This document shows positions 16,895 to 25,663 of a stretch of DNA of 64,000 nucleotides, in pieces (within the stretch, counting starts at the first letter, position 1; each line of letters begins with the position of its first letter). The notes under the pieces are model-generated. The model was not told where the DNA came from. It saw only the letters and a program-made list of their open reading frames with translations, and did not search any database. The stretch lies in NCBI RefSeq assembly GCF_002042965.1, contig NZ_MZNT01000004.1, positions 186,001-250,000 of the forward strand, written 5' to 3'. A program made the translations under genes and the position numbers. Source of the DNA: Paenibacillus sp. 32352. GTDB lineage: Bacteria > Bacillota > Bacilli > Paenibacillales > NBRC-103111.

Positions 16895-18619
16895 TTAGTC
16901 CTCGATTGTGGACAAGTCGCCAGTCGGAAGGTTCAGTTCCCACGCCTTCAAGACGCGGCGCATGATTTTACCGCTGCGGGTTTTAGGCAGCTTATCTTTA
17001 AATTCGATCTCGCGAGGCGCAGCATGCGCTGACAAGCCTACTTTGACGAATTTGGATATATCCGCCTTTAATTCCTCTGAAGGCTCGAACCCTTCACGCA
17101 ACGCGATGAATGCCTTGATAATCTCCCCGCGCATCGGATCCGGCTTCCCGATAACACCAGCCTCTGCAACGGCAGGATGCTCAACGAGCTTGCTTTCTAC
17201 TTCGAACGGACCTACACGTTCACCAGCCGTATTAATTACATCATCGATGCGGCCTTGGAACCAGAAATATCCGTCTTCATCGCAGTATGCCGAGTCCCCG
17301 GAGATATACCAGCCTTTTATGCGGAAATATTCCTCATACTTCGCAGGGTTATTCCATATTTGTCTCATCATGGACGGCCAAGGCGTTTTGATGGCCAGGT
17401 TCCCCATGCGGTAAGGAGGTAAAATATTGCCCGCGTCATCGACGATCGCGGCTTCAATTCCCGGAAGCGGTTTACCCATAGAGCCGGGACGGATAGCCAT
17501 GCAAGGGTAGTTACAAATCAGTTGGCCGCCTGTTTCGGTCATCCACCAGGTATCATGGATGCGTTGGTTATATACCTTCAAGCCCCAACGTACGACTTCA
17601 GGGTTAAGCGGCTCGCCGACGCTCAGCACATGGCGCAGCGCAGACAAATCAAATTGCTTGGATACGTCGTCTCCTGCACCCATCAGCATACGGAATGCGG
17701 TTGGAGCGCTGTACCAAACGGTTACTCCGTATTTCTCCAATGTGCGGTACCAATCCTGCGGGCTGAAACGGCCGCCGCGAATGACGTTCGTCGCCCCATT
17801 CAACCAAGGAGCGAAAATGCCGTAGGACGTACCGGTAACCCAGCCCGGATCCGCAGTACACCAGTACACGTCCTGGTCCTGCAAATCAAGGACGACGCGG
17901 CCGGTATAATAATGCTGCAGCATGGCATTATGAACGTGAAGCACGCCTTTTGGTTTCCCGGTAGAACCGGAGGTATAATGAATCAGCAAGCCGTCCTCGC
18001 GGTCCACCCATTCAATATCCAACTGATCGGATGCTTGCGCCATTTCTTTATGATAATCGACTTGACCGTCGGTCAGCTCGAGGTTCTCACCGACGATAAT
18101 CACATGCTTCAATTCAGGAAGTTCACTTACGGGTATTCTTGATACTAATGAAGGCGTAGTAATAATGGCAGCTGCACCGCTGTCCTGCAAACGGTCTCTG
18201 ACAGCCGTTTCCATGAAAGCTTCGAATAATGGACCTACAATAGCACCGATTTTAAGGGAGCCGATTAACGAAAAATAAAGCTCCGGCGTTCTTGGCATAA
18301 AGATAAAAACGCGGTCGCCTTTGGCGATTCCCAGCTTGCGAAGCACATTGCCGAATCGGTTCGACTGCAGCTTCATGTCCAGGAACGTGTATTTTTCATC
18401 CCGTTTGTCGTCACTATAATACAAGGCGATTTTATCGCTTTTGTCGGAATCCGCATGGCGATCGATAGCTTCATAGGCCATGTTCACTTTGCCGGTAGTA
18501 GACCATGAGAACTGCTTCTCAACAGTCTCCCAGCTGAACTGGGCCCGCTCTTCCTCGTAATTTTTCATGTTGGACGTTTTGGAAACGGGTTCAATGCTTT
18601 CAATATTTGTGTGATCCAT
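16895..18619 (-). CDS. acsA: Acetyl-CoA synthetase
   Basis: 574 residues, close to Bacillus subtilis AcsA. It activates acetate to acetyl-CoA through acetyl-AMP. AMP-forming motifs: HYTSGSTGKPKGV (P-loop-like), WWMTETGG, YISGDSAYCDEDGYFWFQGR, and PKTRSGKIMRR at the C-terminus. The lysine in that last motif is the acetylation target of AcuA-type enzymes. The ATG at 18619 has GGGAGG 7 bases upstream; the longer frame from 18643 is not supported. Divergent from acuA-acuC, the arrangement known from Bacillus. A cre-like site lies in the leader, fitting carbon catabolite repression. Confidence 0.95.
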   Translation of the reverse strand: MDHTNIESIEPVSKTSNMKNYEEERAQFSWETVEKQFSWSTTGKVNMAYEAIDRHADSDKSDKIALYYSDDKRDEKYTFLDMKLQSNRFGNVLRKLGIAKGDRVFIFMPRTPELYFSLIGSLKIGAIVGPLFEAFMETAVRDRLQDSGAAAIITTPSLVSRIPVSELPELKHVIIVGENLELTDGQVDYHKEMAQASDQLDIEWVDREDGLLIHYTSGSTGKPKGVLHVHNAMLQHYYTGRVVLDLQDQDVYWCTADPGWVTGTSYGIFAPWLNGATNVIRGGRFSPQDWYRTLEKYGVTVWYSAPTAFRMLMGAGDDVSKQFDLSALRHVLSVGEPLNPEVVRWGLKVYNQRIHDTWWMTETGGQLICNYPCMAIRPGSMGKPLPGIEAAIVDDAGNILPPYRMGNLAIKTPWPSMMRQIWNNPAKYEEYFRIKGWYISGDSAYCDEDGYFWFQGRIDDVINTAGERVGPFEVESKLVEHPAVAEAGVIGKPDPMRGEIIKAFIALREGFEPSEELKADISKFVKVGLSAHAAPREIEFKDKLPKTRSGKIMRRVLKAWELNLPTGDLSTIED

Positions 18620-18656
18620 GCCACTACCTCCCGATATCAACAATTTCCATTTTTCA

Positions 18657-18670
18657 TTGAAACGCTTACA
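18657..18670 (-). promoter_or_regulatory. Candidate CcpA cre site in the acsA leader
   Basis: Minus strand TGTAAGCGTTTCAA matches the cre consensus TGWNANCGNTNWCA at 12 of 14 positions. It lies between acsA and a TATAAT-type -10 further upstream, where bound CcpA could block elongation. acsA and acuABC are known CcpA targets in Bacillus subtilis. Inference from pattern only. Confidence 0.5.
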
Positions 18671-18837
18671 TCTGAATTTCGAATGTAGTTTTTTTACAAC
18701 TGATATTATATCACAACCTTACTGTTTCCACTATTTCTTTTCTTAGTTCCTTTTTTTTGATATAGTAACAAGCAAGTGTGGGTACATAAGCATACCCAGG
18801 AAGTCCGCTTGATCCGCAGGAAGGGAGACTACAGGCA

Positions 18838-19470
18838 ATGGAGCATTACAAAATATATCATTCCCGTCACGTGCCCTATCGTGATTCGCAGATTATAGTG
18901 GAAGGCCCTGTCCCTCCTGAACGGTTGAAATCGTATCGGATGCATCCGGACCTGGACGCTTTTCGCCGTCCTAAGGAACAGTTCGAAGCATTAATCGAGA
19001 TAGCCGAATTGCCCGAAGGGCGTATCATCATTTCCAGGCTTGACGATGAGATTATCGGTTATGTCACCTTCCATTATCCGGACGAGATGGAGCGTTGGTC
19101 CGAAGGCAATATGGAGGATCTTATCGAGCTGGGCGCGATTGAGGTTGCCGATGATTACCGGGGACTTGGTCTCGGCAAACAAATGATTATTCTCGCCTTC
19201 GAAGGCGATCAATTGGAAAATATGATTACTTTTACAACCGAATATTACTGGCATTGGGATTTGGAAAAAAGCGGATTGAACGTATGGGATTACAGAAATA
19301 TGATGGAAAAGCTGATGAAGTCCGTTGACATGGTATGGTTTGCTACGGACGACCCGGAGATCTGCTCCCATCCCGCCAACTGCCTTATGGTACGGATCGG
19401 TAAGCATGTCCCGCTCTCCTCTGTCGAGCAATTTGACCGCGTTCGGTTTAGACAGAGGTTTATGTATTGA
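18838..19470 (+). CDS. acuA: AcuA family protein acetyltransferase
   Basis: 210 residues. AcuA acetylates the catalytic lysine of acetyl-CoA synthetase and shuts it off; AcuC reverses this. The GNAT core is visible as GYVTFHYPDE followed by IELGAIEVADDYRGLGLGKQMI (about residues 95-120, acetyl-CoA-binding loop RGLGLG). The opening HYKIYHSRH and the overall length match AcuA. GAAGGGAG precedes the ATG. It lies directly upstream of acuC and divergent from acsA. No AcuB follows, unlike the Bacillus subtilis acuABC operon. Confidence 0.92.
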   Translation: MEHYKIYHSRHVPYRDSQIIVEGPVPPERLKSYRMHPDLDAFRRPKEQFEALIEIAELPEGRIIISRLDDEIIGYVTFHYPDEMERWSEGNMEDLIELGAIEVADDYRGLGLGKQMIILAFEGDQLENMITFTTEYYWHWDLEKSGLNVWDYRNMMEKLMKSVDMVWFATDDPEICSHPANCLMVRIGKHVPLSSVEQFDRVRFRQRFMY

Positions 19471-19529
19471 CCGGGTCACTTGCATTTCAACATTTCTCCG
19501 AGAGGAACGAGTCATGGGGGCGCAACAGA

Positions 19530-20705
19530 ATGACGAAGTCATCGTTATTTATTTACAGTGAACAGGAAACCGGTTATCGGCTGCAGCAGGGACATCCTTT
19601 CAACCAGGAAAGACTTCTTCCGACTATCGATCTGCTGCAAAAGCTGGAAGCCATACCGGAGTCGATCGTACGCGCTCCGTCCCCGGCTTCCGAGGAGCTA
19701 TTACAGTCCATTCATAGTATGGACTACATAGAAGCCGTGAAAGCGCTTAGCGCAGATTGTCCAGATGAAGCGTGGCAGAAGCAAGCCGACAAATTCGGCT
19801 TTGATTTGGAGGACACTCCTTACTTCAAGGGCATGCACGAAGTGACTTCGCTCTTGGTCGGCGGATCTGTCCGAGCGGTGGACGAGGTGATGAGCGGACA
19901 TGCAGAGCACGCATTGCATTTGGGCGGCGGGCTTCATCATGCATTAAGAAACCGGGCGGCGGGCTTCTGCATCTACAATGATGCCTCGGTGGCGATTGAG
20001 CATGCCAAGACCCGCTATGGAGCCAGAGTTCTTTATATTGATACGGACGTTCACCATGGGGACGGCGTCCAATGGAGCTTCTACAGCGAGCCTGATGTCT
20101 GCACGCTCTCCATACATGAAACAGGGAAATATTTATTTCCAGGTACAGGGGCCGTTAATGAGCGCGGAGAAGGAACCGCTTTCGGCACCTGTATTAACAT
20201 TCCTGTCGAGCCGTACACCGAGGACGCCTCCTGGCTGGAATGTCTCGAAGAGGTGCTTAGCAAGGTCGCCGAGCAATTTCAGCCGGACCTGATCGTCTCC
20301 CAGCATGGGTGCGATGCCCATGCCTATGATCCTTTGTCCCATGTCCATTGCAGCATGGACATCTACCTGGCGATGCCAAAGCTTATTCATCGCATCGCGC
20401 ACGAGTACAGCGGCGGGCGATGGGTTGCTTTGGGAGGAGGAGGCTATGACTTCTGGCGCGTCGTACCGCGCGCCTGGAGCCTTCTGTGGCTCGAAATGAG
20501 CAACAACCCGCTCATCCCCCTTCTGGAGCAGAACCGGGCTTTAAAACTGCCTTCAGCTTGGCTCAAGCAGTGGCAACCGATGAGTCCCGTCGAGCTGCCG
20601 ACCACCTGGCTGGATGAGGCGGATTGGACTCCCATGCCGCGGCGACAGGAAATCACAACCAAGAACCGTCAGACGAAAGAGCTTGCTATGCTTTACTTAA
20701 GCTAA
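19530..20705 (+). CDS. acuC: AcuC, class I/II histone-deacetylase-like protein deacetylase
   Basis: 391 residues from the ATG at 19530 (GGGGG upstream); an open frame continues back to 19467 and overlaps acuA. It is a zinc-dependent deacetylase that reactivates acetylated AcsA. Motifs: LHLGGGLHHAL, YIDTDVHHGDGVQ with the active-site histidines and metal-binding aspartate, SIHETGKYLFPGTG, and SQHGCDAHAYDPLSH. It matches AcuC of Bacillus subtilis (about 387 residues). Cotranscription with acuA is likely. Confidence 0.93.
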   Translation: MTKSSLFIYSEQETGYRLQQGHPFNQERLLPTIDLLQKLEAIPESIVRAPSPASEELLQSIHSMDYIEAVKALSADCPDEAWQKQADKFGFDLEDTPYFKGMHEVTSLLVGGSVRAVDEVMSGHAEHALHLGGGLHHALRNRAAGFCIYNDASVAIEHAKTRYGARVLYIDTDVHHGDGVQWSFYSEPDVCTLSIHETGKYLFPGTGAVNERGEGTAFGTCINIPVEPYTEDASWLECLEEVLSKVAEQFQPDLIVSQHGCDAHAYDPLSHVHCSMDIYLAMPKLIHRIAHEYSGGRWVALGGGGYDFWRVVPRAWSLLWLEMSNNPLIPLLEQNRALKLPSAWLKQWQPMSPVELPTTWLDEADWTPMPRRQEITTKNRQTKELAMLYLS

Positions 20706-20837
20706 TTCATTAGCTTCATACGCCACTGTGATTGCAGCTTTGCATCCGTACCCATCACTTTTTTAGCATGATTAGTTATCGCCCTTTCGAATTTCGCATC
20801 CGATTACCTCGGAATCTTACCATTCTTTTGTAGCAGC

Positions 20838-20897
20838 AAAAAAGCCCGCAGGGAGGAAAAGATGATCGATCTCTTTTCCCTCTACTGCGGGCTTTGC
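20838..20897. terminator. Terminator between acuC and glyQS
   Basis: AAAAAAGCCCGCAG-GGAGG-AAAAGA pairs with TCTTTTCCC-TCTACTGCGGGCTTT. The T run on the minus strand best serves glyQS, but the stem is symmetrical. Confidence 0.85.
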
Positions 20898-20899
20898 TA

Positions 20900-22282
20900 T
20901 TAAAATTGAATATTGGCTTCGATGAACGCCTTCAGTTCACTGATCGGCATACGGGTTTGTTCCATGGTATCCCGGTGGCGAACCGTCACCTGGCCGTCCT
21001 GCTCCGACTCAAAGTCATATGTGATACAGAAAGGAGTACCGATCTCATCGTGACGGCGGTATCTTTTCCCGATGGAGCCTGCATCATCATAATCCACCAT
21101 GAAGTGCTGGGACAAATCTGCAAAAATTTTGTGTGCGCCGTCGGCCAGTTTTTTGGACAGCGGGAAGATCGCTGCTTTGATAGGCGCCAGTGCCGGGTGG
21201 AAACGCAGCACCGTACGGCTGTCATCACCTTCAAGCTGCTGCTCCTCATAAGCGTCGATCAGGAACGCCAAAGTCACACGGTCGGCGCCAAGAGACGGCT
21301 CAATGCAATAAGGCACATAGCGTTCGTTCGCTTCTTGATCGATATAATTGAAATCTTCACCAGAATGCTCCATATGCTGCTTCAAATCGTAATCGGTACG
21401 ATCTGCGATACCCCACAGCTCGCCCCAGCCGAACGGGAACTTGAATTCGATGTCCGTTGTAGCGTTACTGTAATGGGACAGTTCGTCTTCGGAGTGGTCG
21501 CGCAGACGAATATTCTCATCTTTCAAATTCAGGCTTAAAAGCCATTGATAGCAGAAATTTCTCCAGTATTCGAACCATTGCAAATCTTCGCCCGGCTTGC
21601 AGAAAAACTCGAGTTCCATTTGCTCAAATTCGCGGGTACGGAACGTAAAGTTGCCCGGGGTAATTTCATTACGGAAGCTTTTACCAATTTGGCCGATACC
21701 GAATGGCAGTTTTTTCCTCATGGTACGCTGCACATTTTTGAAGTTCACGAAAATGCCCTGCGCAGTTTCGGGGCGCATGTAAACCACGTTAGCGCTCGAT
21801 TCGGTTACGCCTTGGAATGTTTTGAACATCAGGTTGAATTGACGGATGTCCGTGTAATCGAAAGCTCCGCAATCCGGACAAACGATGTGATGCTCTTGAA
21901 TCAGCCCCATCATTTGATCGAAGGTCATACCGTCAACGACCACTTCCATACCCTTTTCCGCAAGTGCATTCTCAATAATTTTGTCTGCACGATGGCGGGA
22001 CTTACATTTTTTACAATCGATCATCGGATCGTTAAAGTTGCCGACGTGACCGGATGCTACCCATGCTTGAGGGTTCATCAGAATCGCTGCGTCGAGACCT
22101 ACGTTATACGGGGATTGTTGAATGAATTTTTTCCACCAAGCGCGTTTAATGTTATTTTTCAGTTCAACACCAAGCGGGCCGTAATCCCAGGTATTGGCCA
22201 ATCCGCCGTATATTTCAGATCCGGGAAAAATAAATCCGCGGTGCTTGGCTAAGGCTACAATTTGATCCATCGTTACTGTCAT
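20900..22282 (-). CDS. glyQS: Glycyl-tRNA synthetase, single-chain class II type
   Basis: 460 residues; a dimeric class II enzyme charging tRNA-Gly, of the bacterial/eukaryotic alpha2 type rather than the two-subunit GlyQ/GlyS. Features: [36 protein letters not shown], motif 2 [21 protein letters not shown], motif 3 [11 protein letters not shown], and an anticodon-binding C-terminus. GAAGGAGAG precedes the ATG. It lies 22 bases after mtnN and probably shares its transcript. No T-box is seen for it. Confidence 0.96.
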   Translation of the reverse strand: MTVTMDQIVALAKHRGFIFPGSEIYGGLANTWDYGPLGVELKNNIKRAWWKKFIQQSPYNVGLDAAILMNPQAWVASGHVGNFNDPMIDCKKCKSRHRADKIIENALAEKGMEVVVDGMTFDQMMGLIQEHHIVCPDCGAFDYTDIRQFNLMFKTFQGVTESSANVVYMRPETAQGIFVNFKNVQRTMRKKLPFGIGQIGKSFRNEITPGNFTFRTREFEQMELEFFCKPGEDLQWFEYWRNFCYQWLLSLNLKDENIRLRDHSEDELSHYSNATTDIEFKFPFGWGELWGIADRTDYDLKQHMEHSGEDFNYIDQEANERYVPYCIEPSLGADRVTLAFLIDAYEEQQLEGDDSRTVLRFHPALAPIKAAIFPLSKKLADGAHKIFADLSQHFMVDYDDAGSIGKRYRRHDEIGTPFCITYDFESEQDGQVTVRHRDTMEQTRMPISELKAFIEANIQF

Positions 22283-22304
22283 GATTGTTCTCTCCTTCTG
22301 CTTT

Positions 22305-23006
22305 CTACAGTTGCTTCAGCATATGCTCTACGATACGATAAGAATTCTCGGATGCCTGTACCGTAAATTCGGCAAAATTAACATGAGCGGAGCCATCCGC
22401 TTTGTCGGACATGGAACGTATGATGACGTGAGGGATGCCATTCATCGCGCATACTTGCGCAACTGAAGCCCCTTCCATTTCCGTACATGTACCTTGAAGC
22501 TCGCTGTACAATCTGGATACGGTCTCCCGGCTTGCAATAAATTGATCCCCCGATAGAATCCGTCCCACTTTGACGCGCCCCGGAAACAATTCCGAGCTCG
22601 CGTTAACAGCCAGCTGACGCAAGGACTCATCCGCCGCAAATACGGAGGTTTCCTCATAGGGAATCGTTCCCACAGGGAATCCAAGAGCCGTGACGTCCAT
22701 GTCATGCTGCATCGATTCCGATGAAATGACAATATCGCCTACGTTCAGCTCGGGATCAAGCGCTCCGGCTACGCCGGTGAAGATAATGGCATCGACACCA
22801 TATGTATCGATCAGCACCTGAGTCGTGACCGCCGCATTTACCTTGCCTACTCCGGACTTGCAAAGCACGATAGGCTTACCGTAAAAGAGCCCTTCTCTGA
22901 ACTGTACCTTTGCTTTCTCCGATACGTTCACTCGCTCCATGTGCTGCAAAAATAGTTCAATTTCTTCTTTCATGGCGCCGATAACGCCGATTTTCCCGTA
23001 AGACAA
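22305..23006 (-). CDS. mtnN: 5'-methylthioadenosine/S-adenosylhomocysteine nucleosidase
   Basis: 233 residues; cleaves MTA and SAH to adenine and the thioribose products in methionine salvage and methyl-cycle detoxification. It follows the MtnN pattern: [12 protein letters not shown] at the N-terminus, [40 protein letters not shown] (catalytic Glu) and [18 protein letters not shown] with the catalytic Asp. The start is a TTG behind GGGGGG. It precedes glyQS and follows the ccpA terminator. Confidence 0.95.
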   Translation of the reverse strand: MSYGKIGVIGAMKEEIELFLQHMERVNVSEKAKVQFREGLFYGKPIVLCKSGVGKVNAAVTTQVLIDTYGVDAIIFTGVAGALDPELNVGDIVISSESMQHDMDVTALGFPVGTIPYEETSVFAADESLRQLAVNASSELFPGRVKVGRILSGDQFIASRETVSRLYSELQGTCTEMEGASVAQVCAMNGIPHVIIRSMSDKADGSAHVNFAEFTVQASENSYRIVEHMLKQL

Positions 23007-23094
23007 CTGTCTTTTCCCCCCAAAGGTTTACTCGCTAAGGCAACGCAACAAGCATGCGAAGCAAACTAACATCACAAGTAATTTATACCCTCAC

Positions 23095-23125
23095 AAAAGA
23101 AAGAGGCTCATATTAACGATGAGCC
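23095..23125 (-). terminator. Intrinsic terminator overlapping the ccpA stop
   Basis: Minus strand GGCTCAT / ATGAGCC stem followed by CTCTTTCTTTTGT, partly inside the last ccpA codons. Confidence 0.6.
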
Positions 23126-24126
23126 ACCGAGTTTCTATGAATGACGTCATGCGGTAGAATTACCTGCATTTGCTCCGATGCATCTTTCGTTTCTTTGTTC
23201 ATAAGCTTGGTCAACAGCCTCATGGATACGGCACCGATATCATACATCGGCATTGCCACTGTCGTTAATTGAGGACGTACCATTGAAGCCATGCGAATGT
23301 TGTCAACGCTGATGACGGACATATCATCCGGTACCTTATACCCGTTATCCTGCAGCGTGTGAATGGCTCCTATCGCCATTTCGTCTGTCGCCGCAAATAT
23401 GGCGGTCGGACGCTCGCTCAGCTCCAGGAAATGCTTCGTTACTTCCAGACCGGATTCATAACGGTAATTGCCGATCCGCACGTAGTCGTCACGTACAGGA
23501 ATTCCCGCTTCCTCTAGCGCTTTCTTATATCCTTGGTAACGCGCAAATCCGTTGGCCGGATCCTGAAGCGTACCTGAGATCATCGCGATATCGCGATGAC
23601 CGTTATCAATCAATACCTTCACTGCGTCATACGCGGCCTTCTCGTGGTCAATGTCGACGGAGGCGATGGTATTGTTCTCGTCGGTCGTAGCGCACAGAAC
23701 GATAGGTACGGCTGACGTTTTGAAGGCTTGAATATGCTCTTCGGTTACAACGCCGCCCATAAATAACAGCCCGTCCACTTGCTTCTCCAACAGCGTGTTG
23801 ATAACGCGGATTTCTTTCTCCTTCTTCTTGTCCGCGTTACACAAAATGATGTTGTAGTGATACATATTCGCGATATCCTCAATCCCTCTTGCAACTTCAG
23901 AAAAGATCGAGTTCGATATATCAGGAATAACGACACCGACTGTAGTCGTTTTTTTACTTGCCAAGCCCCTGGCAACGGCATTAGGCCGATAACCCAAACG
24001 TTCAATGGCCTCAAATACTTTTTTGCGGGTTTGGGGCTTTACGTTGGGATTATTATTGACAACTCTCGATACGGTTGCCATGGAAACGCCTGCTTCTCTG
24101 GCTACATCATAAATGGTTACAGTCAC
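23113..24126 (-). CDS. ccpA: Catabolite control protein A (LacI family)
   Basis: 337 residues; the global carbon-catabolite regulator that binds cre sites with HPr(Ser-P) as corepressor. The helix-turn-helix [28 protein letters not shown] and hinge [16 protein letters not shown] are almost identical to Bacillus CcpA. A GTG at 24126 with GGAGAG 7 bases upstream is preferred over ATGs at 24132 and 24141, which lack proper spacing. Targets in this window plausibly include acsA. Confidence 0.94.
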   Translation of the reverse strand: MTVTIYDVAREAGVSMATVSRVVNNNPNVKPQTRKKVFEAIERLGYRPNAVARGLASKKTTTVGVVIPDISNSIFSEVARGIEDIANMYHYNIILCNADKKKEKEIRVINTLLEKQVDGLLFMGGVVTEEHIQAFKTSAVPIVLCATTDENNTIASVDIDHEKAAYDAVKVLIDNGHRDIAMISGTLQDPANGFARYQGYKKALEEAGIPVRDDYVRIGNYRYESGLEVTKHFLELSERPTAIFAATDEMAIGAIHTLQDNGYKVPDDMSVISVDNIRMASMVRPQLTTVAMPMYDIGAVSMRLLTKLMNKETKDASEQMQVILPHDVIHRNSVAHR

Positions 24127-24185
24127 GGTCATTCTCTCCATTATAGTAAAATGTATAATGCTGCGATCGTATACTATTAAGCCCT

Positions 24186-24214
24186 ATCATACGACAAATT
24201 TATGTTGAAAGCAA
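24186..24214 (-). promoter_or_regulatory. Probable ccpA promoter
   Basis: Minus strand TTGCTT (24214..24209), 17-base spacer, TATGAT (24191..24186), about 60 bases before the ccpA start. Confidence 0.55.
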
Positions 24215-24254
24215 TAAATTCGGGACCTTCTTACATGTATAGTATCAAAAAAAT

Positions 24255-24286
24255 GCAAAAAAAGCCAACTGCAGCGCAGCTGGCAA
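24255..24286 (-). terminator. Intrinsic terminator after the zinc-ribbon gene
   Basis: Minus strand GCCAGCTGC / GCAGTTGGC stem followed by TTTTTTTG, between the 24368 gene and ccpA. Confidence 0.75.
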
Positions 24287-24367
24287 TGAAAGAACCCATT
24301 TTTTGTCTGTGAAAATACATGCTTCAGGCTTTCATAGTATCATCGTAAGACAGGCGATCCCAGTCCC

Positions 24368-24787
24368 TTAAGCAATATCGTTAACAGACATGGAATGCAT
24401 GGCAATCTGACCGAGACGCTTACGAATATCCTCCATCCAGTCATCATCCTTTAACGATTGAGCCAGCAGCATAAGATCCAGCAGCTCATTGATCCGGTCT
24501 TCTACAATTTTTTCGACAGGAGCCGCCGCATAATATTTGTCTGTCACCATTTTCAGGAGATGCGCGATCTCGCTGATGTCGTTAAAATGCAGCAGCTGCT
24601 TTTCCGGTACGCTCCCAAGGCTTCCGATGATTCCTGTCAATTCCGGCTTAACCTGGGCTACCACTTCACTTCTTTGGCAGGTTTCGCAAGAATAGACCGG
24701 GACGTTTTCAATTTCGACTTTGTTCTGATAAATGACAGTCCGCAGCTTGATGCCCATCGCGCTGCCACACTTGCACTGCTTCTGCAA
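24368..24787 (-). CDS. Conserved hypothetical protein with N-terminal zinc ribbon
   Basis: 139 residues, not assigned to a named family. The N-terminus has CKCGSAMG and, 25 residues on, YSCETCQRSEV, so two CxC/CxxC knuckles likely bind zinc. The spacing recalls YgiT/MqsA-type zinc fingers but no antitoxin helix-turn-helix follows. The rest is predicted mainly helical and acidic (about residues 70-130). The start is a TTG with AAGGAG 9 bases upstream. Solitary, with its own terminator. Function unknown. Confidence 0.7.
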   Translation of the reverse strand: MQKQCKCGSAMGIKLRTVIYQNKVEIENVPVYSCETCQRSEVVAQVKPELTGIIGSLGSVPEKQLLHFNDISEIAHLLKMVTDKYYAAAPVEKIVEDRINELLDLMLLAQSLKDDDWMEDIRKRLGQIAMHSMSVNDIA

Positions 24788-25055
24788 CTAGTACCACTCC
24801 TTCGTTCCAACAAACCCATCATTGAGCGGCAATCTAATGACCTCCCACATTCAAACCGACTTCTAAATACAACGTTCCCAGTTTCTCATAAACAGGTCAT
24901 TCACCCCTTACATCTCAGCATGCAGGGGGTATGTATCGAGGTTGATATAAGGTATCGGGATCATTAAGCCTGCTCCTCTATGATACAAATATTCTACTTT
25001 CGCCTGTAAACTCCTTCTGAAAGAGCGTTAGTAATATTAACCACAATGAAAAGCA
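24788..25055. other. Intergenic region without recognised features
   Basis: About 270 bases between the zinc-ribbon gene and the terminator of the DJ-1/PfpI gene. Apart from the ribosome binding site of the former I see no coding frame with a start signal, RNA element or repeat. Confidence 0.5.
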
Positions 25056-25093
25056 AAAAGACCGTGATCCCCGGAAGGGACAACGATCTTTTG
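25056..25093 (-). terminator. Intrinsic terminator after the DJ-1/PfpI gene
   Basis: Minus strand AAAGATCGTTGTCCC / GGGGATCACGGTCTTTTT stem with T run, just beyond the stop at 25098. Confidence 0.75.
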
Positions 25094-25097
25094 AAGG

Positions 25098-25631
25098 TTA
25101 TTTGCGTGTATAATCCGCCAGTACCCGCACGAATTCTTTCGTAAACGCTGGAAGATCCGGCGGTCTTCTGCCTGATACAATATTCCGGTCGACAACCACC
25201 TCTTGGTCAACCCAAATAGCTCCGGCATTCTCCAAATCATCTTTTATGCCCGGCGTGGAGGTCATCGTATAGCCCTCGCATATTTTTGCAGACACAAGGA
25301 CCCACCCGGCATGACATATATGGGCAATAGGCTTCTCAGCCTCATGAAATTCCCTGGTCAAACGAAGCACATCGGCATAGCGGCGAAGCTTATCGGGAGC
25401 CCAGCCGCCCGGAACATAAAGTCCGATATAGTCTTTGCTTGCCACATCACCGAACGCATATTCGGTTGTCAACGGCACCCCATACTTTCCATGGTACACA
25501 GTATTGGCCTTCGGCCCCACCAGATGCACCTCTGCTCCCGCTTCCTTCAAGCGAAGGACAGGGTACCACATCTCCAAATCCTCAAACTCTTCATCAACGA
25601 ATGCCAGCACTTTATGGCCTGTTAATTCCAT
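25098..25631 (-). CDS. DJ-1/PfpI superfamily protein
   Basis: 177 residues from the ATG at 25631. The family has a flavodoxin-like fold with a nucleophilic cysteine at a sharp turn, visible here as HICHAGWVL near residue 104, together with the upstream glutamate in VDEEFEDLE (about residue 16) and GLYVPGGWAPDKL. The layout resembles PfpI/YhbO-type proteases or deglycases. Precise activity is unknown. It is 32 bases downstream of ptsI in the same direction and may be read through from that operon. Confidence 0.87.
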   Translation of the reverse strand: MELTGHKVLAFVDEEFEDLEMWYPVLRLKEAGAEVHLVGPKANTVYHGKYGVPLTTEYAFGDVASKDYIGLYVPGGWAPDKLRRYADVLRLTREFHEAEKPIAHICHAGWVLVSAKICEGYTMTSTPGIKDDLENAGAIWVDQEVVVDRNIVSGRRPPDLPAFTKEFVRVLADYTRK

Positions 25632-25663
25632 TGACCTCTCCACCTTCCTGATTAATAGCTTCT

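Noticed and set aside
21545..22252. 235-codon open frame antisense to glyQS
   Set aside because: Mirrors the conserved synthetase frame; no ribosome binding site.
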